A stretch of DNA of 64,000 nucleotides from Endozoicomonas sp965208385 (GTDB taxonomy: Bacteria; Pseudomonadota; Gammaproteobacteria; Pseudomonadales; Endozoicomonadaceae): the NCBI GenBank assembly GCA_965208385.1, contig CBDBOO010000081.1, positions 1 through 64,000 on the forward strand. Direction: 5' to 3'. How positions within the stretch are numbered: position 1 is the stretch's first letter; each line of letters begins with the position of its first letter. Below are positions 26,200-35,667 of the stretch, piece by piece. The notes under the pieces were generated by a model. It saw only the letters and a program-made list of their open reading frames with translations, made no database searches and was not told where the DNA came from. The translations under genes were made by a program, and so were the position numbers.

Positions 26200-27225
26200 A
26201 TGAAAGCATTAGCCAAAACGAAAGAAGAGAAAGGCATCTGGATGGTCGACCGGCCAATGCCGGAAGTCGGTCATAACGATGTATTGATTAAAATCCGCAA
26301 AACAGCCATTTGCGGAACCGACATGCATATCTACAACTGGGATGAATGGTCACAGAAGACTATTCCGGTTGGCATGCATGTGGGGCATGAATTCATTGGC
26401 GAAATCGTTGAAATAGGTGAAGGTGTTCGCGGTTTTGAGATGGGCCAGCGGGTGTCCGGTGAAGGGCATATTACCTGTGGTCATTGTCGTAACTGTCGTG
26501 CAGGGCGTCGTCATCTGTGTAACTTTACAGTGGGTGTTGGTGTCAACCGTGATGGTGCTTTTGCCGAGTATCTGAGCATTCCTGCGGTAAATGCATTCCC
26601 TATCCCGGATGATATCAGTGATGATATGGCCTCTATCTTCGATCCTTTTGGCAATGCTGTTCACACCGCGTTGTCATTTGATCTGGTGGGCGAAGATGTA
26701 CTGATTACCGGTGCTGGTCCCATTGGTATTATGGCAGCAGCCATCTGTCGTCATGTGGGTGCTCGTAATGTAGTGATTACCGACGTCAATGATTACCGTC
26801 TGCAACTGGCAGAAAAAATGGGTGCTACCCGTGCTGTCAATGTGGCCAAGAGTGATCTGCAGGAAGTGATGGATGACCTTGGCATGGTAGAAGGTTTTGA
26901 TATCGGTCTTGAAATGTCAGGTAATGGTCGTGCTTTTCAGCAAATGCTGGAAAAAATGAACTATGGCGGCAAGGTGTCCCTTCTGGGTATTCCCTCCAGC
27001 GATACCACAATTGACTGGAATCAGGTGATTTTCAAAGGTCTCGTTATCAAAGGAATCTATGGCCGCGAAATGTTTGAAACCTGGTATAAAATGAGCAGTA
27101 TGCTGCAATCCGGACTGGATATCTCTCCGGTTATCACCCACCGGATGTCTGTGGATGAGTTCCAGAGCGGTTTTGAAATTATGGATTCCGGCCAGTCAGG
27201 GAAAGTTATTCTGGACTGGAACTGA
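26200..27225 (+). CDS. tdh: L-threonine 3-dehydrogenase
   Basis: 341 residues from the ATG at 26200; an upstream in-frame TTG is rejected because the family starts MKAL. Zinc-dependent medium-chain dehydrogenase with catalytic-zinc ligands in TAICGTDMH and GHEFIGE, the structural-zinc cluster CGHCRNCRAGRRHLC, and the NAD-binding GAGPIGIMAAAICRH. It oxidises threonine to 2-amino-3-ketobutyrate, which Kbl then cleaves. Same operon as kbl. Confidence 0.96.
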   Translation: MKALAKTKEEKGIWMVDRPMPEVGHNDVLIKIRKTAICGTDMHIYNWDEWSQKTIPVGMHVGHEFIGEIVEIGEGVRGFEMGQRVSGEGHITCGHCRNCRAGRRHLCNFTVGVGVNRDGAFAEYLSIPAVNAFPIPDDISDDMASIFDPFGNAVHTALSFDLVGEDVLITGAGPIGIMAAAICRHVGARNVVITDVNDYRLQLAEKMGATRAVNVAKSDLQEVMDDLGMVEGFDIGLEMSGNGRAFQQMLEKMNYGGKVSLLGIPSSDTTIDWNQVIFKGLVIKGIYGREMFETWYKMSSMLQSGLDISPVITHRMSVDEFQSGFEIMDSGQSGKVILDWN

Positions 27226-27254
27226 TTTCAGGTTCACCCTTGCTGGAATTTGAA

Positions 27255-27276
27255 TCAGGGGCAGTTTTGCCCCTGA
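27255..27276 (+). terminator. Hairpin after tdh
   Basis: TCAGGGGCA (27255-27263) and TGCCCCTGA (27268-27276) form a perfect 9-bp stem with a GTTT loop, 30 bases past the tdh stop. The following bases are not a clean T-run, so intrinsic termination is probable but not certain. Confidence 0.5.
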
Positions 27277-27312
27277 CTCGTATGATATTTCCTGTCTCAG
27301 GGAGTTTACTCA

Positions 27313-28038
27313 ATGCACTTCAAGGCAGTCCTTTTCGATATGGACGGTGTTATCGTTGATAATAACGATTACCACCGTCGTGCCTGGCAGGCATTTATGT
27401 TGCGTCACGGTATTGAACTCTCCGTTGAAGACTATAATCGTCGTGTTTCTGGGCGGGTAAATTCAGAGCTGTTGCGGATGTTGTTTGGTAATCATCTGAG
27501 TGACCAGGAAGTGACCCTGTTGGGGGAAGAAAAGGAACTGATATTCAGGGAATTGTATGAAGCCCATCTGCACCCCATAGATGGACTGCATGATTTTCTT
27601 AAAACATTAAAACGGATTGGTTTCAAACTGGCGGTGGGTACCTCAGCACCGGTGTCTAATATGGATTTTATTCTGGATGGACTGGGCATTCGATCTTATT
27701 TTGATGCACTGGTACATCAGGAAATGATTGAACGGGGTAAACCTGATCCTGAAATCTATCAATTCTGTATGAAATCTATTGGAATGCAGCCTGAAGAATG
27801 CCTGGTTTTCGAAGATTCATTGTCGGGTATACAAGCCGGAATAGCTTCGGGCGCCTCGGTCATAGGCGTGACCACAACCCATGGCAATAACGAATTAAAG
27901 GGTACTCTAATCAATATTGCCAATTATCGGGATGAACGTCTGGGAACGATATTTTGCTGTGATTTCTGTGACCGGTCAGTCGGAATAGTCGGAATAGTCA
28001 GAATAATAGTGGCTACAAGAAAAAACAGATGGTTTTGA
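27313..28038 (+). CDS. HAD-superfamily hydrolase, beta-phosphoglucomutase-like
   Basis: 241 residues. Motif I FDMDGVIVDN with nucleophile Asp9 and acid/base Asp11; motif II VGTSAPVSN; motif III GKPDPEIYQF; motif IV FEDSLSGIQAG. The alpha-helical cap between motifs I and II is of the phosphoglucomutase/phosphatase type (subfamily IA). The substrate cannot be told: sugar phosphates are typical. The C-terminus (after NIANYRDERLG) is encoded partly by a 9-bp tandem repeat (GTCGGAATA) and ends in an unusual basic tail, so the last 25 residues may be frame-altered. Confidence 0.8.
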   Translation: MHFKAVLFDMDGVIVDNNDYHRRAWQAFMLRHGIELSVEDYNRRVSGRVNSELLRMLFGNHLSDQEVTLLGEEKELIFRELYEAHLHPIDGLHDFLKTLKRIGFKLAVGTSAPVSNMDFILDGLGIRSYFDALVHQEMIERGKPDPEIYQFCMKSIGMQPEECLVFEDSLSGIQAGIASGASVIGVTTTHGNNELKGTLINIANYRDERLGTIFCCDFCDRSVGIVGIVRIIVATRKNRWF

Positions 28039-28114
28039 GTATTCCATAAGCAACACCATACGCCACTTTATGTTTTAATGAGGCCTGTTAATTCCAACAA
28101 TAAAAAGGTTTCAA

Positions 28115-30208
28115 ATGAAAAGGATGTGGCAAATTGCTCTTCTTATTGGAGCATCTCTGCTGACTGCGTCAGTGGCTTTCGCCAGTACCGTGCAAAATGA
28201 CCCATACCTCTGGCTGGAGGAAGTGGATAGCGAAAAAGCACTCAATTGGGCTAAACAGCAAAACAAACGATCCACAGGTTTGATTGAAGCAGATCCGCTG
28301 TTTAAACAATTAGAAAAGAAGAATTTGGAAGTCTACCAATCCAAAGACAAAATCCCTTACATTGTTCAGCGTGGCGACGTCTACTATAACTTCTGGCGTG
28401 ACAAAGAACATGTCAGGGGAATTTATCGCCGCACGACATTGGATGAGTACCGTAAAGATAACCCGGATTGGGAAACCGTTCTCGATTTTGATGCTCTGGC
28501 TAAATCAGAGAATGAAAACTGGGTTTATAAAGGGATGTCATGTTTTTACCCGAAAGAAGAGCTTTGTCTGATTAAACTCTCAAGAGGCGGGGCAGATGCC
28601 ACGGTGGTTCGTGAGTTTAATATGCTCGGAAAAACGTTCGTTAATGGTGGTTTCAAACTGCCTGAGGCTAAAAGCAGTGTTTCCTGGATTGATGAAAACA
28701 CCCTCTTTGTAGGCACTGATTTTGGGGAAGGTAGCCTGACCGAGAGTGGTTACCCCAGAATTGCCAAACGCTGGAAACGAGGAACCGCCCTGAGCAGTGC
28801 TGAAACAGTATTTGAAGGGAGTAAAACATCGGTTTCTGCAGGTGCTTACCGTTCTTTCGATAAAGACGGTTTTGTGGATATCGCCTATGAATCAACCACA
28901 TTTTATACCAATAAAACCTATTTCTGGCATAAAAACAATTGGCAGGAAATAGCAAAACCCGATACCGCTACTCTACATGGTTACCTTAATAATCAGCTGT
29001 TCATCGAGTTAAAAGATGCATGGGAGAATGACGGTAAGCAGTATGAAACGTCATCAATACTCTATGCGCCAATCAATGATGTGCTGGAAAACAAAGCGGA
29101 TTACCGGGTGTTGGTGAAAAATACGCCATCGAAAACAGTATCCAGTCTATCGTTTAGTAAATCAGCGATACTGGTTAACTGGCTTGAAGATGTGAACAGT
29201 GTTCTCGAGCGATTTGTACCTGAAACTGATGGGAGTTTTAAGGTGCAGCGGGTACCCCTGACTGAAAACGGTTCCATAAGCGTCTGGGAAACCAGTGAAG
29301 AAACGGATGATTTCTTTGTGCAGTATGAGAGCTTTCTACAGCCTGATGCCTTTTATCTGGTTGATGGCAATACCCTGAAACCGGAAAACCTTAAACAATT
29401 ACCCGCTTTTTTTGATGCTACAAAATTTAAGACAACACAGTATTTTGTTGAATCAAAAGATGGCACAAAAATACCCTATTTTGTCATCATGCCAAAAAAT
29501 ATGACGTTAAACGGCAAGAACCCAACCCTGCTTTATGGCTATGGTGGTTTTGAAATATCACTGACGCCTTTTTACAGTGCCACTGTTGGCATGGACTGGC
29601 TATCTCAGGGTGGGGTTTATGTGTTGGCGAACATTCGGGGTGGTGGTGAATATGGTCCGGACTGGCATCAGGCCGCTCTGAAAAAGAACCGTCATAAAGC
29701 GTATGAAGACTTTGAAGCCGTAGCGGAAGATCTCATTGCCCGGAAAATAACCTCACCCAGACATCTGGGAGCCCGGGGTGGCAGTAATGGCGGATTACTG
29801 ATGGGAGCCATGTTGACCCGGCGCCCGGATTTGTTTAATGCCATTGTTTCCCAGGTGCCTCTGCTGGATATGCTGCGTTTTAATAAACTGCTGGCAGGTG
29901 CCAGTTGGGTCGGTGAATACGGCAGCCCTGATATTAAAGATGAGCGGGATTATCTGGCTTCTTATTCCCCATATCATAACGTGAAGAAAAATGTTCAATA
30001 CCCCAGGGCATTATTCACCACGTCCACCAGGGATGATCGAGTACACCCTGGACATGCCCGGAAAATGGTGGCCCTGATGAGAGCGCAGGGACATGATGTT
30101 CTTTACTATGAAAATATGGAAGGTGGTCACGGTGGAGCGGCAAATTTGAAGCAGAGTGCTTATTCCGAAGCGCTGGTCTATACCTATCTGAAAATACAGC
30201 TGCAATAG
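28115..30208 (+). CDS. Prolyl oligopeptidase family serine peptidase (S9A)
   Basis: 697 residues. Signal peptide MKRMWQIALLIGASLLTASVAFA, so the protein is exported to the periplasm or beyond. The N-terminal part starts DPYLWLEEVDSEKALNWA, the S9A entry motif, and a beta-propeller follows. The C-terminal alpha/beta hydrolase domain has Ser557 in GGSNGGLLMGA, Asp640/641 in TRDDRVHPGH and His672 in EGGHGGA. It cleaves short peptides after proline. It is probably monocistronic. Motif spacing and length are normal. Confidence 0.9.
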   Translation: MKRMWQIALLIGASLLTASVAFASTVQNDPYLWLEEVDSEKALNWAKQQNKRSTGLIEADPLFKQLEKKNLEVYQSKDKIPYIVQRGDVYYNFWRDKEHVRGIYRRTTLDEYRKDNPDWETVLDFDALAKSENENWVYKGMSCFYPKEELCLIKLSRGGADATVVREFNMLGKTFVNGGFKLPEAKSSVSWIDENTLFVGTDFGEGSLTESGYPRIAKRWKRGTALSSAETVFEGSKTSVSAGAYRSFDKDGFVDIAYESTTFYTNKTYFWHKNNWQEIAKPDTATLHGYLNNQLFIELKDAWENDGKQYETSSILYAPINDVLENKADYRVLVKNTPSKTVSSLSFSKSAILVNWLEDVNSVLERFVPETDGSFKVQRVPLTENGSISVWETSEETDDFFVQYESFLQPDAFYLVDGNTLKPENLKQLPAFFDATKFKTTQYFVESKDGTKIPYFVIMPKNMTLNGKNPTLLYGYGGFEISLTPFYSATVGMDWLSQGGVYVLANIRGGGEYGPDWHQAALKKNRHKAYEDFEAVAEDLIARKITSPRHLGARGGSNGGLLMGAMLTRRPDLFNAIVSQVPLLDMLRFNKLLAGASWVGEYGSPDIKDERDYLASYSPYHNVKKNVQYPRALFTTSTRDDRVHPGHARKMVALMRAQGHDVLYYENMEGGHGGAANLKQSAYSEALVYTYLKIQLQ

Positions 30209-30285
30209 AGTGTATTTCCTGTGCTGGATACTGGTCGTCTCTCTTTGTCTGTACCAGTACCTCGCGCAGAAAACCCCAAAAAACT

Positions 30286-30760
30286 TTGTGCTGCCAATGT
30301 TGGGCTTCACTTCGTTCTGCACCAACCTGCGATCGTCTCAAAATAAGTGTCGTATTTTCATCGTACAGATCGACTTGTTAGCGTAGGTTGGGCTGAGGGA
30401 CGAAGCCCAACAATTCTGCCAGCACGTTCTGCTGCCAATGTTGGGCTTCACTTCGTTCTGCACCAACCTACAATAGTCTCAAAATAAGTGTCGTATTTTT
30501 ATCATACAGATCGACTTGTTAGCGTAGGTTGGGCTGAGGGACGAAGCCCAACAATTCTGTCAACACGCTCTGCTACCAATGTTGGGCTTCACTTCGTTCT
30601 GCACCAACCTACGATAGTCTCAAAATAAGTGTCGTATTTTTATCGTACAGATCGACTTGGGAGCGTAGGTTGGGCTGAGGGATGAAGCCCAACAATTCTG
30701 TCAGCACGTTCTGCTGCCAATGTTGGGCTTCACTTCGTTCTGCACCAACCTACGATAGTG
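30286..30760. repeat. Second array of repeat family R2
   Basis: Units with GTCTCAAAATAAG start at 30335, 30476 and 30617 (period 141), preceded by a partial unit. They are the same family as 591-1082, with GTTGGGCT/AGCCCAAC hairpins. A nearby short duplicate, GCGCAGAAAA followed by AAAAAACTTTGTG, occurs on both sides (about 30265 and 30843), as if the array had entered an older repeat. 30761-30990 holds no recognisable gene. Confidence 0.85.
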
Positions 30761-30990
30761 GTATGTTTTATGACACCCTAAAGCAAATCAGGACGTTATT
30801 ATTAGGCACGAAGGAAATACTTCTTTTATGTGTCAGCACTTCGCGCAGAAAAACCAAAAAACTTTGTGTCTTTGTGCCTTTGTGGTTCAAAAAACACCCC
30901 CTATGCCGGTAGTGGCTATTTCTCTTTCGTCCTCGTCGATAGTTAATAAACAGCGACGATAACTTTCTGGCACAGGGGCAGGCGCAATGG

Positions 30991-31653
30991 TTAGCCGAAA
31001 GATGCAGCCTTCTGAAAAGCGGGTCTTTGTTGAATACGTTGCAAATAAGCTTGAGTGTGTTTGTGCTCACTCAGAATACCTTGTGTGTGAGCAAACAGCA
31101 GAACGGTTGTCATCATAATGTCAGCCGCTGAAAACTCTGAACCTGCAAAGTAGGCCGAGGTTGATAAGCTGTCATTAATGTAATCAAAATCAAGGGTCTG
31201 TTCTTTTTGTGCATATCTGAATACAGGCGCGTTACTGACATCCATGCCACTGAGAAACATATTCAGTAACACGGGTAACATGGCCGAACCTTCCGCAAAG
31301 TGCATCCACTGTAAATACAGAGGATGTTCTTTAGAGCTCTTTAAGGGGCGCAGTTGATCAGGTGCGTATTGATCCAGCATGTATTCTATAATAGCGGCTG
31401 ATTCCACCAGAATAAGTCCGTTGTCTTCTACTATCGGAGCTTTTCCAAGAGGGTGAACGTCTCTCAATGAATCTGGAGCCAAGCGAGTGTCTGGGTCTCG
31501 ATCGTATTCAACCAGTTGATAGTCCAGATTCAGTTCTTCGAATAACCAGATTATGCGAGTAGAGCGTGACTGTTTAAGATGATGAATTGTAATCATTTCC
31601 GGATCCGGCAGGGTATTGGAGTCAGAAGGAGATTTATGTATCTCCTTCTCCAT
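30991..31653 (-). CDS. Glutathione S-transferase family protein
   Basis: 220 residues. Thioredoxin-like N-terminal domain from MITIHHLKQSRSTRIIWLFEELNLDYQL, with the cis-Pro loop GKAPIVED and the GSH-binding VESAAIIEYM, followed by the helical C-terminal domain (FSAADIMMTTVL). Two starts are possible: 31653, 4 bases after the upstream stop, or the family-like start at 31596. The first adds 19 residues and includes a perfect hairpin within the coding region. Last gene of the operon with DJ-1-like, YqhD and CurA-like genes; a role in conjugating electrophiles to glutathione fits. Confidence 0.85.
   Translation of the reverse strand: MEKEIHKSPSDSNTLPDPEMITIHHLKQSRSTRIIWLFEELNLDYQLVEYDRDPDTRLAPDSLRDVHPLGKAPIVEDNGLILVESAAIIEYMLDQYAPDQLRPLKSSKEHPLYLQWMHFAEGSAMLPVLLNMFLSGMDVSNAPVFRYAQKEQTLDFDYINDSLSTSAYFAGSEFSAADIMMTTVLLFAHTQGILSEHKHTQAYLQRIQQRPAFQKAASFG
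31624..31649 (-). promoter_or_regulatory. Perfect hairpin at the 5' end of the GST gene
   Basis: AGAAGGAGAT (31624-31633) and ATCTCCTTCT (31640-31649) form a 10-bp stem with a 6-base loop. In the transcript the stem buries an AGAAGGAGAT Shine-Dalgarno-like run. If translation starts at 31596, the hairpin lies in the leader and could lower or regulate GST translation relative to the upstream genes. Confidence 0.5.
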
Positions 31654-31657
31654 GGCT

Positions 31658-32344
31658 TCAAGCGGACTTTTTCAACAATGCCAGTACTGCATTGGCCACT
31701 GCTTCTGAAGAAGCGGGATTCTGTCCGGTAATCAACAGTCCATCTTCCACCACATGAGGTGTCCAGTCTGCACCCTGGCTGTATAATCCGCCCAGGTTTT
31801 TCAGTTCGTCTTCCAATAGAAAGGGAACGACCTCTGTCAGGCCAACAGCAGCTTCTTCAGTATTGGTAAATCCAGTAACTGCTTTGCCATTTACCAGGGG
31901 CTGGCCCTGTTGATCCTTAATGCCCAGCAAAACACTGGGGGCATGACAGACAGCGGAAACAGGTTTGTTCTGTTGAATGAAGGCTTCAATAAGCTTGATG
32001 GATTCCTTATCGTTAGTGAGATCCCACATAGGGCCGTGTCCACCCGGATAAAAAACGGCGTCATAATCATCCGCAGAAACACTATTCAGTGTCTTGCTAT
32101 CGGCCAGTCTGGCCTGCAGATCCGAATCATTATCAAAACGTCGGGTTGCGTCAGTCTGGAAATCGGGCAGTGCACTCTTCGGGTCAACAGGTGGTTGTCC
32201 ACCCTTTGGGGAAGCAAGTGTTATCCGGGCACCAGCATCCGCAAAGGTGTAATACGGAGCCGCAAATTCTTCTATCCAGAAACCTGTTTTTTCACCAGTA
32301 TTTCCCAGGGTAGAATGCGATGTCAGTACAAAAAGAATGTTCAA
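31658..32344 (-). CDS. DJ-1/PfpI family protein (Hsp31-like)
   Basis: 228 residues. The nucleophilic Cys133 is in VSAVCHAPSVLLG at the elbow, Glu25/26 in GFWIEEF assists it, and FYPGGHGPMWDL is the conserved loop. This arrangement is the Hsp31/HchA-like group, whose members remove methylglyoxal (glyoxalase III activity) or act as stress chaperones. It lies 11 bases after the yqhD stop in the same direction. The context strengthens an aldehyde-detoxification role. Confidence 0.85.
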   Translation of the reverse strand: MNILFVLTSHSTLGNTGEKTGFWIEEFAAPYYTFADAGARITLASPKGGQPPVDPKSALPDFQTDATRRFDNDSDLQARLADSKTLNSVSADDYDAVFYPGGHGPMWDLTNDKESIKLIEAFIQQNKPVSAVCHAPSVLLGIKDQQGQPLVNGKAVTGFTNTEEAAVGLTEVVPFLLEDELKNLGGLYSQGADWTPHVVEDGLLITGQNPASSEAVANAVLALLKKSA

Positions 32345-32355
32345 TGCTTTGTCCT

Positions 32356-33510
32356 TTACAGAGATTTTGTCAGTATGGCTGATGCGACTTCCAGGGTGAT
32401 GTTCTGGTTTTCACCCAATGCCGTCATGCCATGTCTTTTTAATTGTTCAATCAATTCGGGAAGGGCTTCCTCGCTGATGTCATAATCTGACAAGCGGGTT
32501 TTTACACCCATTTTTTCAAAAAATGCCCTAGTCTCGCTGATTGCTGCATCGATTCTTTTGGTATCGGAACCTTCAGTTATGTTCCATACGCGCTCTGCGT
32601 ATTGCAGTAGTTTCGGTGCTTTTTGTTCTCTCATGACATCCATTAGAGAAGGTAAAACAATGGCCAGTGTCTGAGCGTGATCCAGTCCATGAAGTGCGGT
32701 GATTTCATGTCCAATCATATGGGTAGCCCAGTCATGTGGCACACCCTGACCGATCAAACCGTTCAAAGCCTGATTGGCCGTCCACATAATGGTTGATCGT
32801 ACGCCATAGTCGTCAGGATGACTCAATACCCTGGGGCCTTCTTCTAAAAGGGTGAGCAGTAGTCCTTCTGCGTAGCGGTCCTGAACAGGTGCATCGTTGC
32901 GCACTGTCAAATACTGCTCCATTACATGGGCGAAGGCATCAACGACTCCGTTTGCGGATTGTCCAACAGGCAGGCTATAGGTTGTTTCTGGATCCAATAC
33001 CGTAAATTGCGGATAAACCAATGGATTCATAAACGACAGCTTGTCATTGGTTGCCCGGCGAGTGACAACCGCTGCCGAATTACTTTCTGAGCCGGTTGCA
33101 GGTAAGGTCAGCACATTCCCGGCGGGAATGGCTTCAGCAATTTGAGCTCTTTCACTGAGAATAGTCCAGGGATCGCCAGTAAACGGAATGGCCGCTGCAA
33201 TGAATTTGGTGCCATCAATAACGGAACCACCACCCACGGCAAGAAGAAAATCAATGTTTTCTTCCCGAGCCAGTGTTACCGCTTCCATTAATGTTTCAAA
33301 AGACGGGTTTGGCTCAATGCCACCGAACTGAATAACGGTATAACCCTGTAAGGCTGTTAGAACCTGATCAAGCGTTCCGTTTTTCTTAATGCTTCCGCCA
33401 CCATAGGTAAGAAGGACTCTGGCATTAGCGGGTATCTCCTTACTGATAGCCGTAATCTGTCCTTTACCAAAATGGACTCTGGTTGGATTATGGAAACTGA
33501 AATTTTTCAT
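32356..33510 (-). CDS. yqhD: NADPH-dependent iron/zinc alcohol dehydrogenase
   Basis: 384 residues closely following E. coli YqhD in order and spacing: FHNPTRVHFGKGQI, LLTYGGGSIKKNG, FGGIEPNPSFETL, LAVGGGSVIDGTKFIAAA, LPATGSESN, GVPHDWATHMIGHEITALHG and ITLEVA. GGGS binds the cofactor, and the conserved Asp and His residues hold the metal. YqhD reduces short-chain and lipid-derived aldehydes with NADPH. It is 10 bases from the curA-like gene upstream. Confidence 0.92.
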   Translation of the reverse strand: MKNFSFHNPTRVHFGKGQITAISKEIPANARVLLTYGGGSIKKNGTLDQVLTALQGYTVIQFGGIEPNPSFETLMEAVTLAREENIDFLLAVGGGSVIDGTKFIAAAIPFTGDPWTILSERAQIAEAIPAGNVLTLPATGSESNSAAVVTRRATNDKLSFMNPLVYPQFTVLDPETTYSLPVGQSANGVVDAFAHVMEQYLTVRNDAPVQDRYAEGLLLTLLEEGPRVLSHPDDYGVRSTIMWTANQALNGLIGQGVPHDWATHMIGHEITALHGLDHAQTLAIVLPSLMDVMREQKAPKLLQYAERVWNITEGSDTKRIDAAISETRAFFEKMGVKTRLSDYDISEEALPELIEQLKRHGMTALGENQNITLEVASAILTKSL

Positions 33511-33520
33511 TAGTCAGATC

Positions 33521-34531
33521 TCAAGCTAGTTTAACAAGCATTTTGCCAGTGTTTTTACCGGTAAACAGACCAATAAATGCCTCGGGTGCTTCTGCGATAC
33601 CGTTGTAAACTGTCTCTTTCCAGCTCACTTTGCCTTCCTGAATCCACTGTCCCATCTGCTGCACAAAAGCGGGGTAACCATCCCAGTGTTCAAACACAAT
33701 GAATCCTTCAATTTTCAGTTTTTTGATGATGATTTGAGCAAGATTGGATGGCCCCGGCTTAGGCTTAGTGTCATTGTATTGATCAATCATGCCGCAAACC
33801 GCTATACGTCCATGATCATTCATAAGATTGAGGGCCGCTTCGAGATGTTCACCACCGACGTTTTCAAAGTAGACATCGATGCCATTCGGGCAAGCTTTAG
33901 CCATATCATCTAATAGGTTATCAGAGGTTTTGTAATTAACCACTGCATCAACACCCAGTTCATCTTGAAGATAGCGGGCTTTGGCGTCAGAACCGACACT
34001 GCCGGCAACATGGCATCCTTTCAGCTTGGCAATCTGACAAACTATTGCGCCAACTGCCCCTGATGCAGCAGATACAAATACATTGTCACCTTCTTTTAAC
34101 TCGCCAATTTTAAGCAGACCTGTATAGGCTGTCATGCCGGGCATACCCAGTACGCCAAGAAAAGCCTGCTCTGGAATCGGAGTATCCGGAAGTGGCTGTA
34201 GCTCTTCGCCTGTGGTGATGAAGTATTCTCTCCAGGCACTCATATTGGCGACTTTGGTGCCTACTGCAAATTCCGGATTTCTTGATTCAATGACTTCACC
34301 AATGGCGCCGCCATCCATCACCTGGCCTATGGCAAAGGGTTCAACATAACTTTTTCGATCAACCATTCGACCACGCATGTAGGGATCAACCGACATCCAC
34401 AAATTCCTGATCAATACCTCGCCATCCTTAAGCTCCGCTACAGGCGTTGAAACGAGGCTGAAGTCTTCTGAAACGGGCATTCCTTCCGGACGATGTTTCA
34501 GGTGTATTTCTTTATTGCTTTCGATGTACAT
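33521..34531 (-). CDS. curA: NADPH-dependent curcumin reductase / 2-alkenal reductase-like (CurA)
   Basis: 336 residues from the ATG at 34531. Zinc-independent medium-chain reductase: WMSVDPYMRGRM, the nucleotide-binding AASGAVGAIVCQIAKLKG, YFENVGGEHLEA and the terminal NTGKMLVKL are those of the CurA/leukotriene B4 dehydrogenase group, which saturates the double bond of 2-alkenals and related enones. First gene of the operon. Upstream lies ATGCA/TGCAT (34585-34599), a short palindrome in the probable promoter, and TTGCAT followed by an AT-rich -10 region. Confidence 0.87.
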   Translation of the reverse strand: MYIESNKEIHLKHRPEGMPVSEDFSLVSTPVAELKDGEVLIRNLWMSVDPYMRGRMVDRKSYVEPFAIGQVMDGGAIGEVIESRNPEFAVGTKVANMSAWREYFITTGEELQPLPDTPIPEQAFLGVLGMPGMTAYTGLLKIGELKEGDNVFVSAASGAVGAIVCQIAKLKGCHVAGSVGSDAKARYLQDELGVDAVVNYKTSDNLLDDMAKACPNGIDVYFENVGGEHLEAALNLMNDHGRIAVCGMIDQYNDTKPKPGPSNLAQIIIKKLKIEGFIVFEHWDGYPAFVQQMGQWIQEGKVSWKETVYNGIAEAPEAFIGLFTGKNTGKMLVKLA

Positions 34532-34729
34532 AGTAGATTGTCTCAATGAATTTCAGTTTGATGTAATCTACCAGTGATATGGTTATGCAACTAATGCATT
34601 GTATGTATAAATAAAATAACTGTTGGTAATAATTCTTGTTTTTTGAACGATAACCCTTGTTGCGATAACTCTCATTAAATGACGTTGTTCTTTTTGGTTT
34701 TTTTGCACGATTATTGATCGTGGTGTTAC

Positions 34730-35092
34730 TTACCCGGACTTCAGTAATGCCTTTTTTTGAGAATCAAATTCTTCCTGACTGAGAACGCCCTTTAATTTCA
34801 GCTCGTGAAGTTTCTCGAGTTCATCAGCTATACCAGATTTGAAACGAACAGGGATGTTTTCAGCCTTGGTTAAACTCCAGATCAGGGATATTATCCAACC
34901 AAATCCAAAGAAAAGAGTACCGAATATATTGACAAGGGCAATTGTAGATAGGTGTGTGTGGCGTTTTCTATAGGCAATAATCGTTGGTAATAAATAAATA
35001 CATAATATTGAAGTCAGGGTTAACAGATTCATCAGGTTAGAGAGGGTTTCATTAGCTGCTATCGAATTAATATCCATGAATAATTGACTCAA
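34730..35092 (-). CDS. Superinfection-immunity-like membrane protein with SHOCT domain
   Basis: 120 residues. Two membrane segments (LTLTSILCIYLLPTIIAYRK and ALVNIFGTLFFGFGWIISLIW) follow the T4 Imm-like superinfection-immunity pattern; LPTIIAYRK followed by NIFGTLFFGFGW is diagnostic. A SHOCT domain ends the protein (DELEKLHELKLKGVLSQEEFDSQKKALL). Such small proteins are common in bacteria; phage exclusion is only one possibility. It precedes the broken SPFH gene in the same orientation. Confidence 0.7.
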   Translation of the reverse strand: MSQLFMDINSIAANETLSNLMNLLTLTSILCIYLLPTIIAYRKRHTHLSTIALVNIFGTLFFGFGWIISLIWSLTKAENIPVRFKSGIADELEKLHELKLKGVLSQEEFDSQKKALLKSG

Positions 35093-35667
35093 TTGTTTAG
35101 GTGATATGATTTTATGTTGAGGATTTTTCTGAACAAAACGATTAAATATGTCACCGTTTAATCGTCTGTCAGAATGGCCGAGAGCTTTACTTTGTACCTT
35201 TAATCAGGGGGATTCCATTAGTTCCGACGGGTATGTAAACGGTTGTATGGTTTGGTGATTCGGCCATTTTTAGCTGGGCATTTATAGCCTCATGTTGAAG
35301 ATAATTTGAAGTAAGGGTGGTATTGATTATTTTTTGTGCCTCCGCAATGCCTTTGGCTTCTTCGACTCGTATTTCAGCGTCTTTCTGTGCGATCTCTTTT
35401 TGTGTTGCCTTTTCAGAGAGCAGCTGCTGTGCGGCGAGTTTTTTCTCTACGGCAGTAGCCACAATTTCAGGGTAGTTAATATTACCTACAACTACATTTG
35501 TAGTACTGAACGGCGTTGTTTCGAGATAACCCTGAAGTTTCTGGGTTACTTCAGAAGCAATGTTTTCTCGATTTGTTTTTAGCAAAATCGTCGTAAACCC
35601 TCGCCCAATCGGGCGGGGATATAAGACGGGAATGCGGCGAGCATTCCGGTTGCGTGTCTGTATGCAG

